From NCBI GenBank assembly GCA_022563595.1, contig JADFNB010000014.1, positions 5,001-69,000 on the forward strand: DNA of 64,000 nucleotides. Reading direction: 5' to 3'. The notes under the pieces were generated by a model. That model was given only the letters and a program-made list of their open reading frames with translations, was not told the DNA's origin and searched no databases. The stretch comes from Gemmatimonadota bacterium (GTDB lineage: Bacteria; Gemmatimonadota; Gemmatimonadetes; Gemmatimonadales; GWC2-71-9). Shown in pieces: positions 1 to 8,244 of the stretch; the stretch's first letter is position 1; every line of letters starts with the position of its first letter. A program made the translations under genes and the position numbers.

Positions 1-276
1 GGATCTCCGCAGCCGTTGGACGCCCGAATCCTGGTGGATCTACAGGACAAGTGGGGACAGTACACGAGCCCCGACGCACGGATCGGGCTCGAGTTGGGGT
101 ACGGCACATTGCTCCGCATCCGTACCGGCTACGCGTTCCTCCGATCCGAGAACAGCGGGCCGTCGATCGGCATCGGGCTCTCACTCGACCGGATCGCGGT
201 CGATTTCGCCCGGCAGTTCTTTGCCAGCGGTACCTTCGACGAACCCGTATACCTCAGCTTCCGCGTTCTGCTCTGA
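1..276 (+). CDS. Outer-membrane beta-barrel-like protein, C-terminal part (partial at left edge)
   Basis: The frame is open from base 1 to the TGA at 274, so 91 C-terminal residues are visible and the start is outside the window. The residues form short alternating strands rich in Gly, Tyr, Arg and Ile, including GSPQPLDARILVDLQ, an LELGYGTLLRIRTGY strand pair and a final strand ending VYLSFRVLL. This is how barrel proteins of the PorV/UPF0164 type end, but the family match is an inference from pattern only. The last base of its stop region overlaps the apparent CTG start of the next gene, so the two are probably cotranscribed and coupled. Confidence 0.5.
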   Translation, partial: GSPQPLDARILVDLQDKWGQYTSPDARIGLELGYGTLLRIRTGYAFLRSENSGPSIGIGLSLDRIAVDFARQFFASGTFDEPVYLSFRVLL

Positions 277-1136
277 GCCCGGCTCCGCGATCCGCGCTTG
301 CCGCGGCCGTTCTCGTCATCGCCGCCGTTCGGCCGTGCCTTGGCCAGGTGCGTGAGCCGGCCGACACGGGAACCACCGGAGGTATTCCGGTCCTGACCCC
401 ACTCTGGCGCGCCCTCAGCCATGAGCGCCATGCCGGATGGGTTCGGCCGCTGGCCAGCGCCGTCGTGCCCGGTACCGGGCAAATGCTCGGACACAACGAG
501 CGCGGGGCCCTCTACCTGATCGCCGAAGCCCTGCTGCTCACGCGCTTCATCGCTTTCAACAACGAGGGCCGGCGGGAGCGCGAGCGGTTCCAGAACCTGG
601 CGTTCGTCGTGGCGCGAGGACCGTTCGCACCCACGCGCCCGGACACAACTTTCGAATACTTCGAGCAGATGGGCAAGTTCAAAGAGAGCGGACCGTTCGA
701 CACCGATGACGGACCCGCCTTCGTCCCGCCGGACGACGAGCTCACGTTCAACGGCAGCATCTGGGCCCTCGCTAAACAGACATTCTTCGCCGATCCGGAC
801 AACCCACCCGATCCCGATTCGCCCGAGTTTCAGCGCGCCCTGGCTTTCTATACCGGCCGCGCTATCGGCCCGAACTTCCAGTGGTCGTGGCGCAACGCCG
901 GACTCGAGCAGGATCTCTTCCGGCAGACCATCCGCGAGAGCGACGAGGCGTTCCGCCGGTCGGTCCAGCAGCTGGGACTGCTCCTGGCCAACCACGTCCT
1001 GAGCGCGGTGGACGCGTTTATCTCGCACCGGCTCTCTGCCCCCGACCGGCCGATCCAGATTCACGGCTACGTTGTCCCCCGGGGCCCGGGATCGCGGCGC
1101 CTCGAGCTGACCGTTTGGCTCACGGCTTGGTTCTGA
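273..1136 (+). CDS. DUF5683-like exported membrane protein, probable CTG start
   Basis: This protein of about 287 residues has no ATG, GTG or TTG near its natural beginning. CTG at 273, overlapping the upstream TGA, gives an excellent signal peptide: a short basic start, a hydrophobic core ALAAAVLVIAAV, then CLGQ as a likely cleavage site. After it comes a segment with SAVVPGTGQML followed by a hydrophobic stretch and a charged region. Proteins with DUF5683 share this PG-GQ turn next to a membrane helix. The rest (residues about 110-287) is rich in aromatic and acidic residues and ends in strand-like VWLTAWF. The function is unknown, and an envelope location is inferred from the signal peptide. 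Confidence 0.6.
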   Translation: MSPAPRSALAAAVLVIAAVRPCLGQVREPADTGTTGGIPVLTPLWRALSHERHAGWVRPLASAVVPGTGQMLGHNERGALYLIAEALLLTRFIAFNNEGRRERERFQNLAFVVARGPFAPTRPDTTFEYFEQMGKFKESGPFDTDDGPAFVPPDDELTFNGSIWALAKQTFFADPDNPPDPDSPEFQRALAFYTGRAIGPNFQWSWRNAGLEQDLFRQTIRESDEAFRRSVQQLGLLLANHVLSAVDAFISHRLSAPDRPIQIHGYVVPRGPGSRRLELTVWLTAWF

Positions 1137-1206
1137 CCCGACCGTTCCAATGCGCCCGTGGCTGGAGCGCGGCCAGGCGATCGGGATCACAGCCCGGCGG
1201 CGCGAT

Positions 1207-1235
1207 TTGACTTATCTTCAGGTCACTCCTAAGTT
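1207..1235 (+). promoter_or_regulatory. Candidate sigma-70-type promoter of the receiver/GGDEF gene
   Basis: TTGACT at 1207-1212 and TAAGTT at 1230-1235 are separated by 17 bases. Transcription would start near 1242. That gives a leader of about 30 bases with the ribosome site AGGAG at 1263-1267, just before the TTG start at 1272. The -35 box is good and the -10 box is only fair. Confidence 0.4.
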
Positions 1236-1271
1236 TTTCGCGGGCTTGACATTACGAGAGAGAGGAGAGCG

Positions 1272-2222
1272 TTGCGGACGCGTCCCACGGTCCTGTATTT
1301 CGCTCCGGCCGGGCATCCTGCACCTGATCTCGTCTCGGCGTGGGCGGACGGGAAAGGATTCCAGTTCACGCACGTGTCGGGACGCGCCGAGGTCGAGATG
1401 GCCGCGATTCGGAGTCTGCCGGCGCTCATCGTGGTCGCCGAGGACGCCGGTGATGAGGGCATGGAGTTGTGTCGCGCACTTAAGGACGATCCCTATACGG
1501 GTATCATCCCTCTCGCCGTGTTCACCACGCGCCATGCGGCGGACAACACGGGGGCCTGGTTCGAGGCAGGGGCGGACGAGGTGCTCTCACCGGTGTTCGA
1601 GCCCGATGAACAACGCAGCCGGCTCGACGTGCTGCTGGCACGTACCCAGACCGGCGTTTCGGTACACCCCTCCACGCGGCTCGCCGGTACGACGGAGATC
1701 GAGCGCGAGATCCGTGTTCGGCTGGACTCGCGGCAGCAGTTCGCCGTTTGCTATGCCGACCTCGACCATTTCAAGGAGTACAACGACCGGTACAGCTACT
1801 ACGACGGCGACCGCGTGATTTACATTGTCTCACGCATGTTGCGCGACGTGGTGAAGGGCATGTGTCCGGATGACGGATTCGTGGGCCATATCGGTGGGGA
1901 TGACTTTATCTTCATCCTTCCGATCGACGCCGTCTCGCGGATCTGTAACGAGATCATCGGTGTGTTCGATACGCTGATCCCGTTCCAATACAGCGAGCAG
2001 GATCGGAGAGCCGGATATTTCTTTGGCAAGGACCGCCGCGGCCAACTGTATCGTGTGCCGCTGATGACCTTGTCGATCGGCATCGTGACGAACGAGCGAC
2101 GCCAGTTCATGCATCCGGCGCAAGTGAGTGGTCTCGCCACCGAGATGAAGAGCTACGCCAAGACACTCCCCGGATCGATCTTCGTGGTCGACCGCCGACA
2201 GGACGCCGATTCGGATACGTAG
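1272..2222 (+). CDS. Degenerate receiver domain plus GGDEF-type domain protein (GGDDF)
   Basis: This 316-residue protein starts at TTG 1272, right after AGGAGAG. Residues 6-120 follow a response-regulator fold, with GMELCRALKDDP and FEAGADEVLSP. The position of the phosphoacceptor Asp is Ala56, and the conserved Lys before the final Pro is Ser106, so phosphorylation looks impossible. Residues 150-310 form a GGDEF domain. The metal-binding segment YADLDHFKEYND is intact (161-172), but the signature reads GGDDF at 208-212 and the usual Arg before it is absent (GHIGGDDF). A long insert follows before SIGIVTNE. The protein may be a c-di-GMP sensor or scaffold, and weak diguanylate cyclase activity cannot be excluded. 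Confidence 0.75.
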   Translation: MRTRPTVLYFAPAGHPAPDLVSAWADGKGFQFTHVSGRAEVEMAAIRSLPALIVVAEDAGDEGMELCRALKDDPYTGIIPLAVFTTRHAADNTGAWFEAGADEVLSPVFEPDEQRSRLDVLLARTQTGVSVHPSTRLAGTTEIEREIRVRLDSRQQFAVCYADLDHFKEYNDRYSYYDGDRVIYIVSRMLRDVVKGMCPDDGFVGHIGGDDFIFILPIDAVSRICNEIIGVFDTLIPFQYSEQDRRAGYFFGKDRRGQLYRVPLMTLSIGIVTNERRQFMHPAQVSGLATEMKSYAKTLPGSIFVVDRRQDADSDT

Positions 2223-2243
2223 CAACGCAGAGGAGATCCAGGA

Positions 2244-3104
2244 ATGAACGTCCGCTGTCAGTCCTGCGGCACAGTTTATAGGGTGGACCCCGTCAAGGTG
2301 CCGGATGGCGGGATCCGCGCGCGCTGCACGATCTGCTCAGCAATCGTGCCGCTGTCGCCGGAAGGCGTCGAGGTAGCGGCTCCCACTCCGCAGCCGGCCG
2401 CTGGCGCGCCCGCACCACCTCCGGCGGCTGAGCCGGTGGTGGCAGCGGCGCCTGCTCCGGAGCCCGTCCTGCCCGAGCCGGGGCCTGTACCCTCGATTCC
2501 GGAACCGGTGATCCCTACAGCTCCAGCAGCGGCCGACGCGATCACCACCGGACCCCGACTGTCTCGGCCGTTTGCCCACCCCCAGCCATCGCGACAGGCC
2601 GCGGCGCCGCCGCGCCGCCCATCGGCGCCCGTGTTCCGCCCCACGCCAGGGCAGCCGGTTCAGCCGGCCGCACCCGTAGCACCGGCTCCGACCCCTGGAC
2701 CCGAGCCGATCGCACCCGCAGCGCCGCCTCCCACGCCAACGCCCGAACCGGTCGCACCCGTTTCGACGGTGGCAGCGGCTCCGGCGGCGCCCGCGGCCCC
2801 CGTAGCGCCCGCGGTGCCCGCAGCCCCGGTGGTGAAGAAGCCGATCAACCCGTTTCTAGCCCAGGATCCGCGCCAGAAAGCGCGGCGGCTCTCACGCGCC
2901 CTCATCTCGGACATGATCGTCTACCAGCCCGGCAAGCGGCAACGTTCGCTCGCCGTTGGGACCTTGAAAGAGGATTTCGCGGACGAGATTCAGAAGAGCT
3001 GGGAGGAATACGTCGCTCAGGTGGGACAGGAGATGGCCGCCTCCACCGATTTCTGGACCGAGGCGCTCAACGACATTCTCGCGGGGGGACAGAAGCTTTT
3101 CTAG
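2244..3104 (+). CDS. MJ0042-type zinc-ribbon protein with Pro/Ala-rich linker
   Basis: The protein has 286 residues and a strong ribosome site (AGGAG at 2231-2235). Residues 1-40 are an MJ0042 zinc ribbon with two CxxC pairs (CQSC and CTIC). Residues about 45-205 are a low-complexity Pro/Ala linker. The last 80 residues are charged and helical (DPRQKARRLSRALISDM, then KEDFADEIQKSWEEYV). There is no transmembrane segment, unlike many MJ0042/DUF3426 proteins. It lies 21 bases after the GGDEF-like gene and is probably cotranscribed with it. A regulatory or adaptor role is plausible but unproven. Confidence 0.7.
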   Translation: MNVRCQSCGTVYRVDPVKVPDGGIRARCTICSAIVPLSPEGVEVAAPTPQPAAGAPAPPPAAEPVVAAAPAPEPVLPEPGPVPSIPEPVIPTAPAAADAITTGPRLSRPFAHPQPSRQAAAPPRRPSAPVFRPTPGQPVQPAAPVAPAPTPGPEPIAPAAPPPTPTPEPVAPVSTVAAAPAAPAAPVAPAVPAAPVVKKPINPFLAQDPRQKARRLSRALISDMIVYQPGKRQRSLAVGTLKEDFADEIQKSWEEYVAQVGQEMAASTDFWTEALNDILAGGQKLF

Positions 3105-3106
3105 GC

Positions 3107-3136
3107 TTGGCTACCCGCCCCGGTCGCCCTTATCTT
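3107..3136 (+). promoter_or_regulatory. Candidate promoter of prfB
   Basis: TTGGCT at 3107-3112 and TATCTT at 3131-3136 are spaced by 18 bases. Both hexamers match the sigma-70 consensus at four of six positions. The expected transcription start near 3143 would put the hairpin at 3150-3183 at the extreme 5' end of the prfB transcript. Confidence 0.4.
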
Positions 3137-3149
3137 TTGGCTGACACCG

Positions 3150-3183
3150 GAGCCGTCACTTCGTTACCCGGAGGTGACGGCTC
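3150..3183 (+). other. Perfect 10-bp stem-loop in the prfB leader
   Basis: GAGCCGTCAC (3150-3159) and GTGACGGCTC (3174-3183) are exact reverse complements separated by 14 bases. No T-run follows, so it is not a typical terminator. It ends 15 bases before the GGAGGTG ribosome site at 3199-3205. A leader hairpin affecting prfB mRNA stability or translation is possible. Confidence 0.55.
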
Positions 3184-3213
3184 AACTAGTGCACATACGG
3201 AGGTGAAACGCCG

Positions 3214-4321
3214 ATGGCAGAACAGTTGAGCCAGCAACTGCAGGACCTCGACCGTCGCCTTGAGGAACTCAGAGGCCATCTTTGACCTGGACACCAAGAC
3301 TACCCGCCTGAAGGAGTTGGAAGCATCGATGGCGGCACCGGGCTTCTGGGACGACCCGGACCGTGCCCGCACCGTCGTCGAGGAGTTCCGCCAAGTCAAG
3401 CGTTGGACCGACCCGTACGCCGACCTGGCCCGCCGCACCCACGACTGCCTCGAGCTGGCCGCGCTGGTCGACGAGGAGCCCGACCCCGACCTCGAGGCCG
3501 GACTCGCCGACGAGGTGCGGCACATCCGCGCCGGTGTGGGGGCGCTCGAACTCCGGAACATGCTGCAGGGCCCGGACGACGAGCTGGCGGCGCTCCTGAC
3601 CATCCATCCTGGTGCCGGTGGCACCGAATCGCAGGACTGGGCCGAGATGCTGATGCGCATGTACACGCGCTGGGCGGACCGTCACGATTACAAGGTCAGC
3701 GTGCTCGATCTGGTCCCGGGGGAAGAAGCGGGAATCAAGTCGGTCACCCTGGAGATCACCGGCGACTACGCGTTCGGCTACCTGAAGGCGGAGAAGGGGG
3801 TCCACCGCCTCGTGCGGATCTCCCCGTTCGACGCGCAATCCAGGAGGCACACGTCGTTCGCGTCTGTGTTCGTCTGTCCGCTGATCGACGATAGCATCGA
3901 GATCGATCTGCGGGAGGACGACATCGAGATGGACGTCTTCCGAGCGTCCGGGGCCGGCGGGCAGCACGTGAACAAGACGTCGTCCGCGGTGCGGCTGCGC
4001 CACAAGCCGAGCGGAATCGTCGTGTCGTGCCAGCAGGAACGGAGCCAGTTCAAGAATCGTGCGACCGCACTCAAGATGTTGAAGGCTGCGCTCTACCAGC
4101 TCGCCGTCGACGAGCAGGAAAAGAAACGCGCCGAGTTGGAGGCCACCAAGCCCGATATCAGCTGGGGCAACCAGATCCGGTCATATATTTTTCAACCCTA
4201 TACGATGGTCAACGATCACCGGACAGCGTTGAAGGTGGGTGACGTCCAGTCCGTCATGGACGGCGCGATCGACCAGTTCATCGAGGTTTTCCTCAAGCGA
4301 TTCGGGAGCAAGGCGACGTGA
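3214..4321 (+). CDS. prfB: Peptide chain release factor 2, made by programmed +1 frameshift
   Basis: RF2 recognises UGA and UAA stop codons and triggers peptide release. Translation starts at ATG 3214 after GGAGGTG. It reads 23 codons to an in-frame TGA at 3283-3285, then must shift +1 at CTT (3280-3282) to continue with GAC at 3284. The joined product is 368 residues, close to the usual 365. The stop-recognition tripeptide SPF is seen in [13 protein letters not shown], and the catalytic GGQ in [17 protein letters not shown]. The last base pairs overlap the GTG start of lysS. The split frame is therefore regulation and not a mutation. Confidence 0.96.
3271..3285 (+). promoter_or_regulatory. 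RF2 programmed frameshift site
   Basis: The bases read AGA GGC CAT CTT TGA, followed by C. The slippery CTT-TGA-C is identical to the classical prfB site, and an AGAGG purine run sits upstream where the stimulatory Shine-Dalgarno-like element is expected. The run (AGAGGC) is weaker than the common AGGGGG. Low RF2 levels slow decoding of TGA and favour the shift, giving autoregulation. Confidence 0.93.
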
Positions 4322-5805
4322 CAGTGGCAGGTCGATCCCACGTTGAGGAGGCGCGGCGCGCGACGCTAGAGCGCCTGCGTGAGCGTGGTATCGACCCGTT
4401 CGCCTACCGCTACGAGCGGACCCACACCACCGCGCAGGCGCTGGCCGGCTTCGATCCCGACACAGCCGGGACCGTGCGCCTCGCCGGTCGTCTCGTCGCG
4501 CTCCGAGGCCATGGGAAGACGACGTTCGCACATCTCGAGGATGGTGCCGGGCGGATGCAGCTCTACTTCCGGCGGGACGAAGTCGGCGATGAGGCCTATG
4601 AGCTGGTCAAGCTGCTCGACCTGGGCGACGTCATTGGGATCGAGGGCGACGTTTTCCGCACCCGTACGGGCGAGATCACGGTGCGGGCACGCGCCGTCAC
4701 GCTGCTCACCAAGGCGTTGCGCCCGCTCCCGCTCGGGAAGTCGGATGCCGCGGGTGACGTGCACGGCGGGCTGGCCGACCCGGAGACGCGTTATCGGCAG
4801 CGCTACGCGGACCTGGCCGTTCACCCGGACGTTCGGGAAGTGTTCCGCGTTCGCGCCCGAGCGATCTCGTACGTGCGCGCCTTTCTGGACGAACGTGGAT
4901 TCCTGGAGGTGGAGACGCCGGTGCTACAGCCGCTCTACGGCGGCGCAATGGCGCGCCCCTTCACCACGCACCACAACTCGCTCGATCGTAACCTGTACCT
5001 ACGGATAGCAACCGAACTTTACCTCAAGCGTTGCGTCGTCGGCGGTCTGGAGCGGGTTTATGAGATCGGCAAGGACTTCCGGAACGAGGGGATCGACCGG
5101 CTTCACAACCCCGAGTTCACGATGCTCGAGGTGTACCAGGCCTACGCCGACTACACCGACATGATGGCTCTGACCGAGGAGATGGTCGCGGGCGTCGTGC
5201 AACACGTGACCGGCGGCGTACGGATAGAACGATTCGGCCGACTGCTCGATTTCTCACCGCCGTGGCCGCGTCGCTCGTATCTGGAGCTGGTCCACGAGCA
5301 TGCGGGCGTGGACCTCCGGACGGCCGACGACGACGCGCTCCGCGCGCCGCTGCGGACGCGTGGGGTAGAGGCACTCGACGCGCTACCGAGGACCAAGCTG
5401 GTCGACGAGATCTTCAAGGAGTTCGTCGAGCCTACGCTACAGGACCCGTCGTTCGTGGTGGATTTCCCGATCGAGGTATCGCCGCTCGCCAAACCGAAGC
5501 GGGGCGATCCGATCCTTGCCGAGCGGTTCGAGTTCTTCGTGTTCGGGAGGGAGCTGGCGAACGCGTTCAGCGAGCTGAACGACCCCGACGACCAGCGGCG
5601 CCGGTTCGCGGCGCAGGTGGCGGCCCGCGCGGCTGGAGACGACGAGGCCCAGCGGATGGATGAGGATTTCGTCCGCGCCCTCGAGTACGGGATGCCGCCC
5701 ACCGGCGGTATGGGGCTGGGAATCGACCGGCTCATAATGGTACTGGCCAAACAGACGTCGATCCGCGACGTGATCCTCTTTCCGATGCTCCGGGCGGAAA
5801 CATGA
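4318..5805 (+). CDS. lysS: Lysyl-tRNA synthetase, class II
   Basis: This enzyme charges tRNA-Lys with lysine. The 495-residue length matches the family. Residues 55-160 form the OB-fold anticodon-binding domain ([15 protein letters not shown]). The class II core follows, with motif 2 around residues 245-270 ([20 protein letters not shown]) and motif 3 near 461-475 ([12 protein letters not shown]). The GTG start at 4318 overlaps the prfB stop. The prfB-lysS pairing is common in bacteria. The stop overlaps the next start as ATGA. Confidence 0.97.
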   Translation: MTVAGRSHVEEARRATLERLRERGIDPFAYRYERTHTTAQALAGFDPDTAGTVRLAGRLVALRGHGKTTFAHLEDGAGRMQLYFRRDEVGDEAYELVKLLDLGDVIGIEGDVFRTRTGEITVRARAVTLLTKALRPLPLGKSDAAGDVHGGLADPETRYRQRYADLAVHPDVREVFRVRARAISYVRAFLDERGFLEVETPVLQPLYGGAMARPFTTHHNSLDRNLYLRIATELYLKRCVVGGLERVYEIGKDFRNEGIDRLHNPEFTMLEVYQAYADYTDMMALTEEMVAGVVQHVTGGVRIERFGRLLDFSPPWPRRSYLELVHEHAGVDLRTADDDALRAPLRTRGVEALDALPRTKLVDEIFKEFVEPTLQDPSFVVDFPIEVSPLAKPKRGDPILAERFEFFVFGRELANAFSELNDPDDQRRRFAAQVAARAAGDDEAQRMDEDFVRALEYGMPPTGGMGLGIDRLIMVLAKQTSIRDVILFPMLRAET

Positions 5806-7052
5806 CGCGCCTCGAGTGGGCGGTGGCGGCCCGTTACCTGAAGAGCCGGCGCTCGTCGCGCCTCGTGTCGCTGATCACGCTGATCGCGACTGGAGGCGTC
5901 ACAGTCGGCGTCATGGCGCTCGTGATCGTGATGGGCGTCATGAACGGCCTCCAGCACGAGCTGCGGGAGAAGATCCTCGTCGCGAGTCCGCACCTGCGGG
6001 TGCTGACCTTCGGAGAGGGACTCCGCCTGGACGGATGGCCCGAGATCCTGGCGCGTATCCGCGCCCGGGACGACGTGGTGGCGGGGGCACCGTTCGTGTT
6101 GACGCAGGGACTCCTGTCGGCGGGACACGATTATCACGAGGGGGTCTATGTCCTCGGGATCGAACCGGACACCGGCGCGGCGGCCGTCACCCCGCTCGGC
6201 AGCAAGCTCGTGCGGGGGGATCTTTCGTTCACGACCACACGCGACGACGTCGACGGCGGCATCGTGCTCGGCCGCCGGATAGCGGAGCGCATGTCCGCCT
6301 TTCCAGGCGCGAAGGTCACGGTCATCTCGCCGGCGGGAAGCCGATTCAATCCGTCGGTAGGCGCGTTCATCCCGCGCTACTGGCAGTTCGAGGTCACGGG
6401 CTATTTCGAGACCGGGATGTACGAGTACGACAACGCGTACGTGTTGCTGTCCCGCGACCTGGCACAGCGATTCGCGGGGCTGGGATTGGCGGTGAGCGGC
6501 CTCGAGATCCGGCTGATCGACCCCGAAAAGGCACCTCAGGTGGCGCGATCAATCGAGGACGATCTCGGCTATCCGTATCGCGCCGTAGCCTGGCAGAGCC
6601 AGAACCAACAACTCTTCTCGGCGCTCCAGCTCGAGAAGCTGGCGATGGGGCTGATCCTCCTGCTGATCGTCATCGTCGCCGCGTTCAACATCGTGAGCAC
6701 GCTGACCATGGTCGTGACCGACAAGACCCGGGAGATCGGGGTCCTCCGGGCCATGGGACTGCCGGCGGCAGCGATCCGGCGGATCTTCATCTTCCAGGGC
6801 GCCGTGATCGGTCTCGTCGGCACGGCGCTCGGCGCGTCGCTCGGCCTGATCATCGCCCGGATCGTGGACCGGGGCGGACTCATCAAGCTGAACCCCACGG
6901 TATACTTCATCGATAGGCTCCCGGTGCGCGTCGATCCGCTCGACGTGGGCATCATAGTTTTGGCGAGCGTTGCCGTAGCGGTCCTCGCGACCATTCATCC
7001 CGCCCGCCAGGCCGCACGTCTCGACCCGGTGGAGGCGATCAGGCACGAATGA
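5802..7052 (+). CDS. lolC: LolC/LolE-family lipoprotein-releasing permease
   Basis: This is an inner-membrane permease of the Lol ABC complex, which extracts mature lipoproteins for transfer to the outer membrane. It has 416 residues. There is an N-terminal helix (LISLITLIATGGVTVGVMAL region), a large periplasmic domain (about 50-270), and three C-terminal helices typical of the FtsX/MacB superfamily, with MVVTDKTREIGVLRAMGL before helix 3. Only one permease gene is present, so a homodimer or a second copy elsewhere is implied. The choice between LolC and LolE is not possible from sequence. It overlaps lysS upstream and lolD downstream by four bases each. Confidence 0.9.
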   Translation: MTRLEWAVAARYLKSRRSSRLVSLITLIATGGVTVGVMALVIVMGVMNGLQHELREKILVASPHLRVLTFGEGLRLDGWPEILARIRARDDVVAGAPFVLTQGLLSAGHDYHEGVYVLGIEPDTGAAAVTPLGSKLVRGDLSFTTTRDDVDGGIVLGRRIAERMSAFPGAKVTVISPAGSRFNPSVGAFIPRYWQFEVTGYFETGMYEYDNAYVLLSRDLAQRFAGLGLAVSGLEIRLIDPEKAPQVARSIEDDLGYPYRAVAWQSQNQQLFSALQLEKLAMGLILLLIVIVAAFNIVSTLTMVVTDKTREIGVLRAMGLPAAAIRRIFIFQGAVIGLVGTALGASLGLIIARIVDRGGLIKLNPTVYFIDRLPVRVDPLDVGIIVLASVAVAVLATIHPARQAARLDPVEAIRHE

Positions 7053-7750
7053 GCGCCATCCTCCAGGCTCGGAACCTCCGCAAGGTGTTCCGCGGCGGCG
7101 ATCAGAACCTCATCGAGGTGCTGACCGGAGTGGATCTTGAGGTGTATAGGGGGGAGATGGTGGCCATCGTCGGCGCGAGCGGCGCGGGCAAGAGTACCTT
7201 GCTCCATCTCCTAGGGGCGCTGGACCGGCCCACCGGAGGGGAGATCGTGCTGAACGGGATGTCGTACGACCGGCTCTCGGAAGCGGAAGCCGACGCGACC
7301 CGCAACCGCGAGATCGGGTTCGTGTTTCAGTTCCACCATCTGTTGCGCGAGTTCACCGCGCTCGAGAACGTGATGATGCCGCTCAGGATCGCGGCGGTAC
7401 CGACAGCGGAGGCCCGCAGTCGAGCCGAGGAGGCTCTCGCCCAGGTTGGGCTCGCTGGTCGCATGTCGCATCGGCCAGGACAGCTCTCTGGTGGTGAGCA
7501 GCAGCGATGCGCCGTAGCGCGCGCGCTAGTCCACGATCCGAAGGTCCTGCTCGCCGACGAACCGAGCGGCAACCTGGATTTCACCAACAGGGCGCGGCTG
7601 CACGACCTGCTCACGGGACTGGCACGCAGCTTCGAGACCGCGCTCGTAGTGGCAACGCACAACCGCCACCTGGCGGAGTTGGCCGACCGGGTGCTCCTGC
7701 TGGAGAACGGCCGACTCCATCCGGCCACCGCAGCGCAGGCGATGTCGTGA
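7049..7750 (+). CDS. lolD: LolD lipoprotein-releasing ATPase
   Basis: This is the cytoplasmic ATP-binding subunit partnering the permease encoded just upstream. It has 233 residues, as is usual. The Walker A GASGAGKST, Q-loop FQFHHLL, signature LSGGEQQR, Walker B VLLADEPSGNLD and switch His (VVATHNRH) are all visible. LolD-type ATPases share the DEPSGNLD form with MacB and FtsE; the adjacent LolC-type permease decides the call. Its stop overlaps the ATG of mcsA. Confidence 0.92.
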   Translation: MSAILQARNLRKVFRGGDQNLIEVLTGVDLEVYRGEMVAIVGASGAGKSTLLHLLGALDRPTGGEIVLNGMSYDRLSEAEADATRNREIGFVFQFHHLLREFTALENVMMPLRIAAVPTAEARSRAEEALAQVGLAGRMSHRPGQLSGGEQQRCAVARALVHDPKVLLADEPSGNLDFTNRARLHDLLTGLARSFETALVVATHNRHLAELADRVLLLENGRLHPATAAQAMS

Positions 7751-8244
7751 TGCAATGTGATCAGTGTGGCGAGCGACCGGCGGCGATCCACCTGACGCAG
7801 ATCGTCGACAATACCGTGACGACGGTACATCTGTGCGAGACGTGCGCGGCCGAAAAGGGAGTGCAGAGCGAGGCGAGTGTCGCGAAGTTCCCGCTGTCGG
7901 ATTTCCTCGCGTCCATGGGCAAGGGTGCCACGGGTGCGCTGCCGCAGGGAACCGACTCGGGCCAGTGCGAGTTCTGCAGTGGGACGCTCCAGACCTTTCG
8001 CGAGACCGGCCGGCTGGGCTGCCCGCACTGCTACGACAGCTTCGAGCCGCACCTGCGCACACTGCTGCGCCGGCTGCACGGCGCGAGCCGGCACGTGGGT
8101 AAGGTCTATCTCTCCCCCGCTGAGGCACCGGATACCAGAAAGCCAAGCACCACAGCGCTGCGCGATCAGCTGCGGCGTGCGGTCGAAGCCGAGAACTTCG
8201 AGTTGGCCGCGGAACTGCGCGACCAGATTCGAGCCCTGGAATGA
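7750..8244 (+). CDS. mcsA: McsA, zinc-binding activator of protein arginine kinase
   Basis: This 164-residue protein has the McsA layout. An N-terminal zinc ribbon (CDQCGERPA, later CETCAAEKG) is followed by a second pair (CEFCSGTL, CPHCYDSF) and a C-terminal UVR motif (RRAVEAENFELAAELRDQI). In Firmicutes McsA binds and activates the kinase McsB and controls delivery of arginine-phosphorylated proteins to ClpC. ATG 7750 overlaps the lolD stop; GTG 7747 is an alternative start. The next gene, mcsB, overlaps its stop by four bases, which supports joint function. Confidence 0.93.
   Translation: MQCDQCGERPAAIHLTQIVDNTVTTVHLCETCAAEKGVQSEASVAKFPLSDFLASMGKGATGALPQGTDSGQCEFCSGTLQTFRETGRLGCPHCYDSFEPHLRTLLRRLHGASRHVGKVYLSPAEAPDTRKPSTTALRDQLRRAVEAENFELAAELRDQIRALE

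Noticed and set aside
129-1190. Long minus-strand open frame opposite the DUF5683-like gene
   Set aside because: Its translation is Arg/Gly-rich without domain patterns, and the plus-strand protein has a clear signal peptide. High-GC genes commonly leave the opposite strand open.
3260-4321. prfB as a short gene starting after the internal TGA
   Set aside because: The 23 codons before TGA have a strong ribosome site and match the RF2 N-terminus. The slippery CTT-TGA-C shows programmed frameshifting, not a separate gene or pseudogene.
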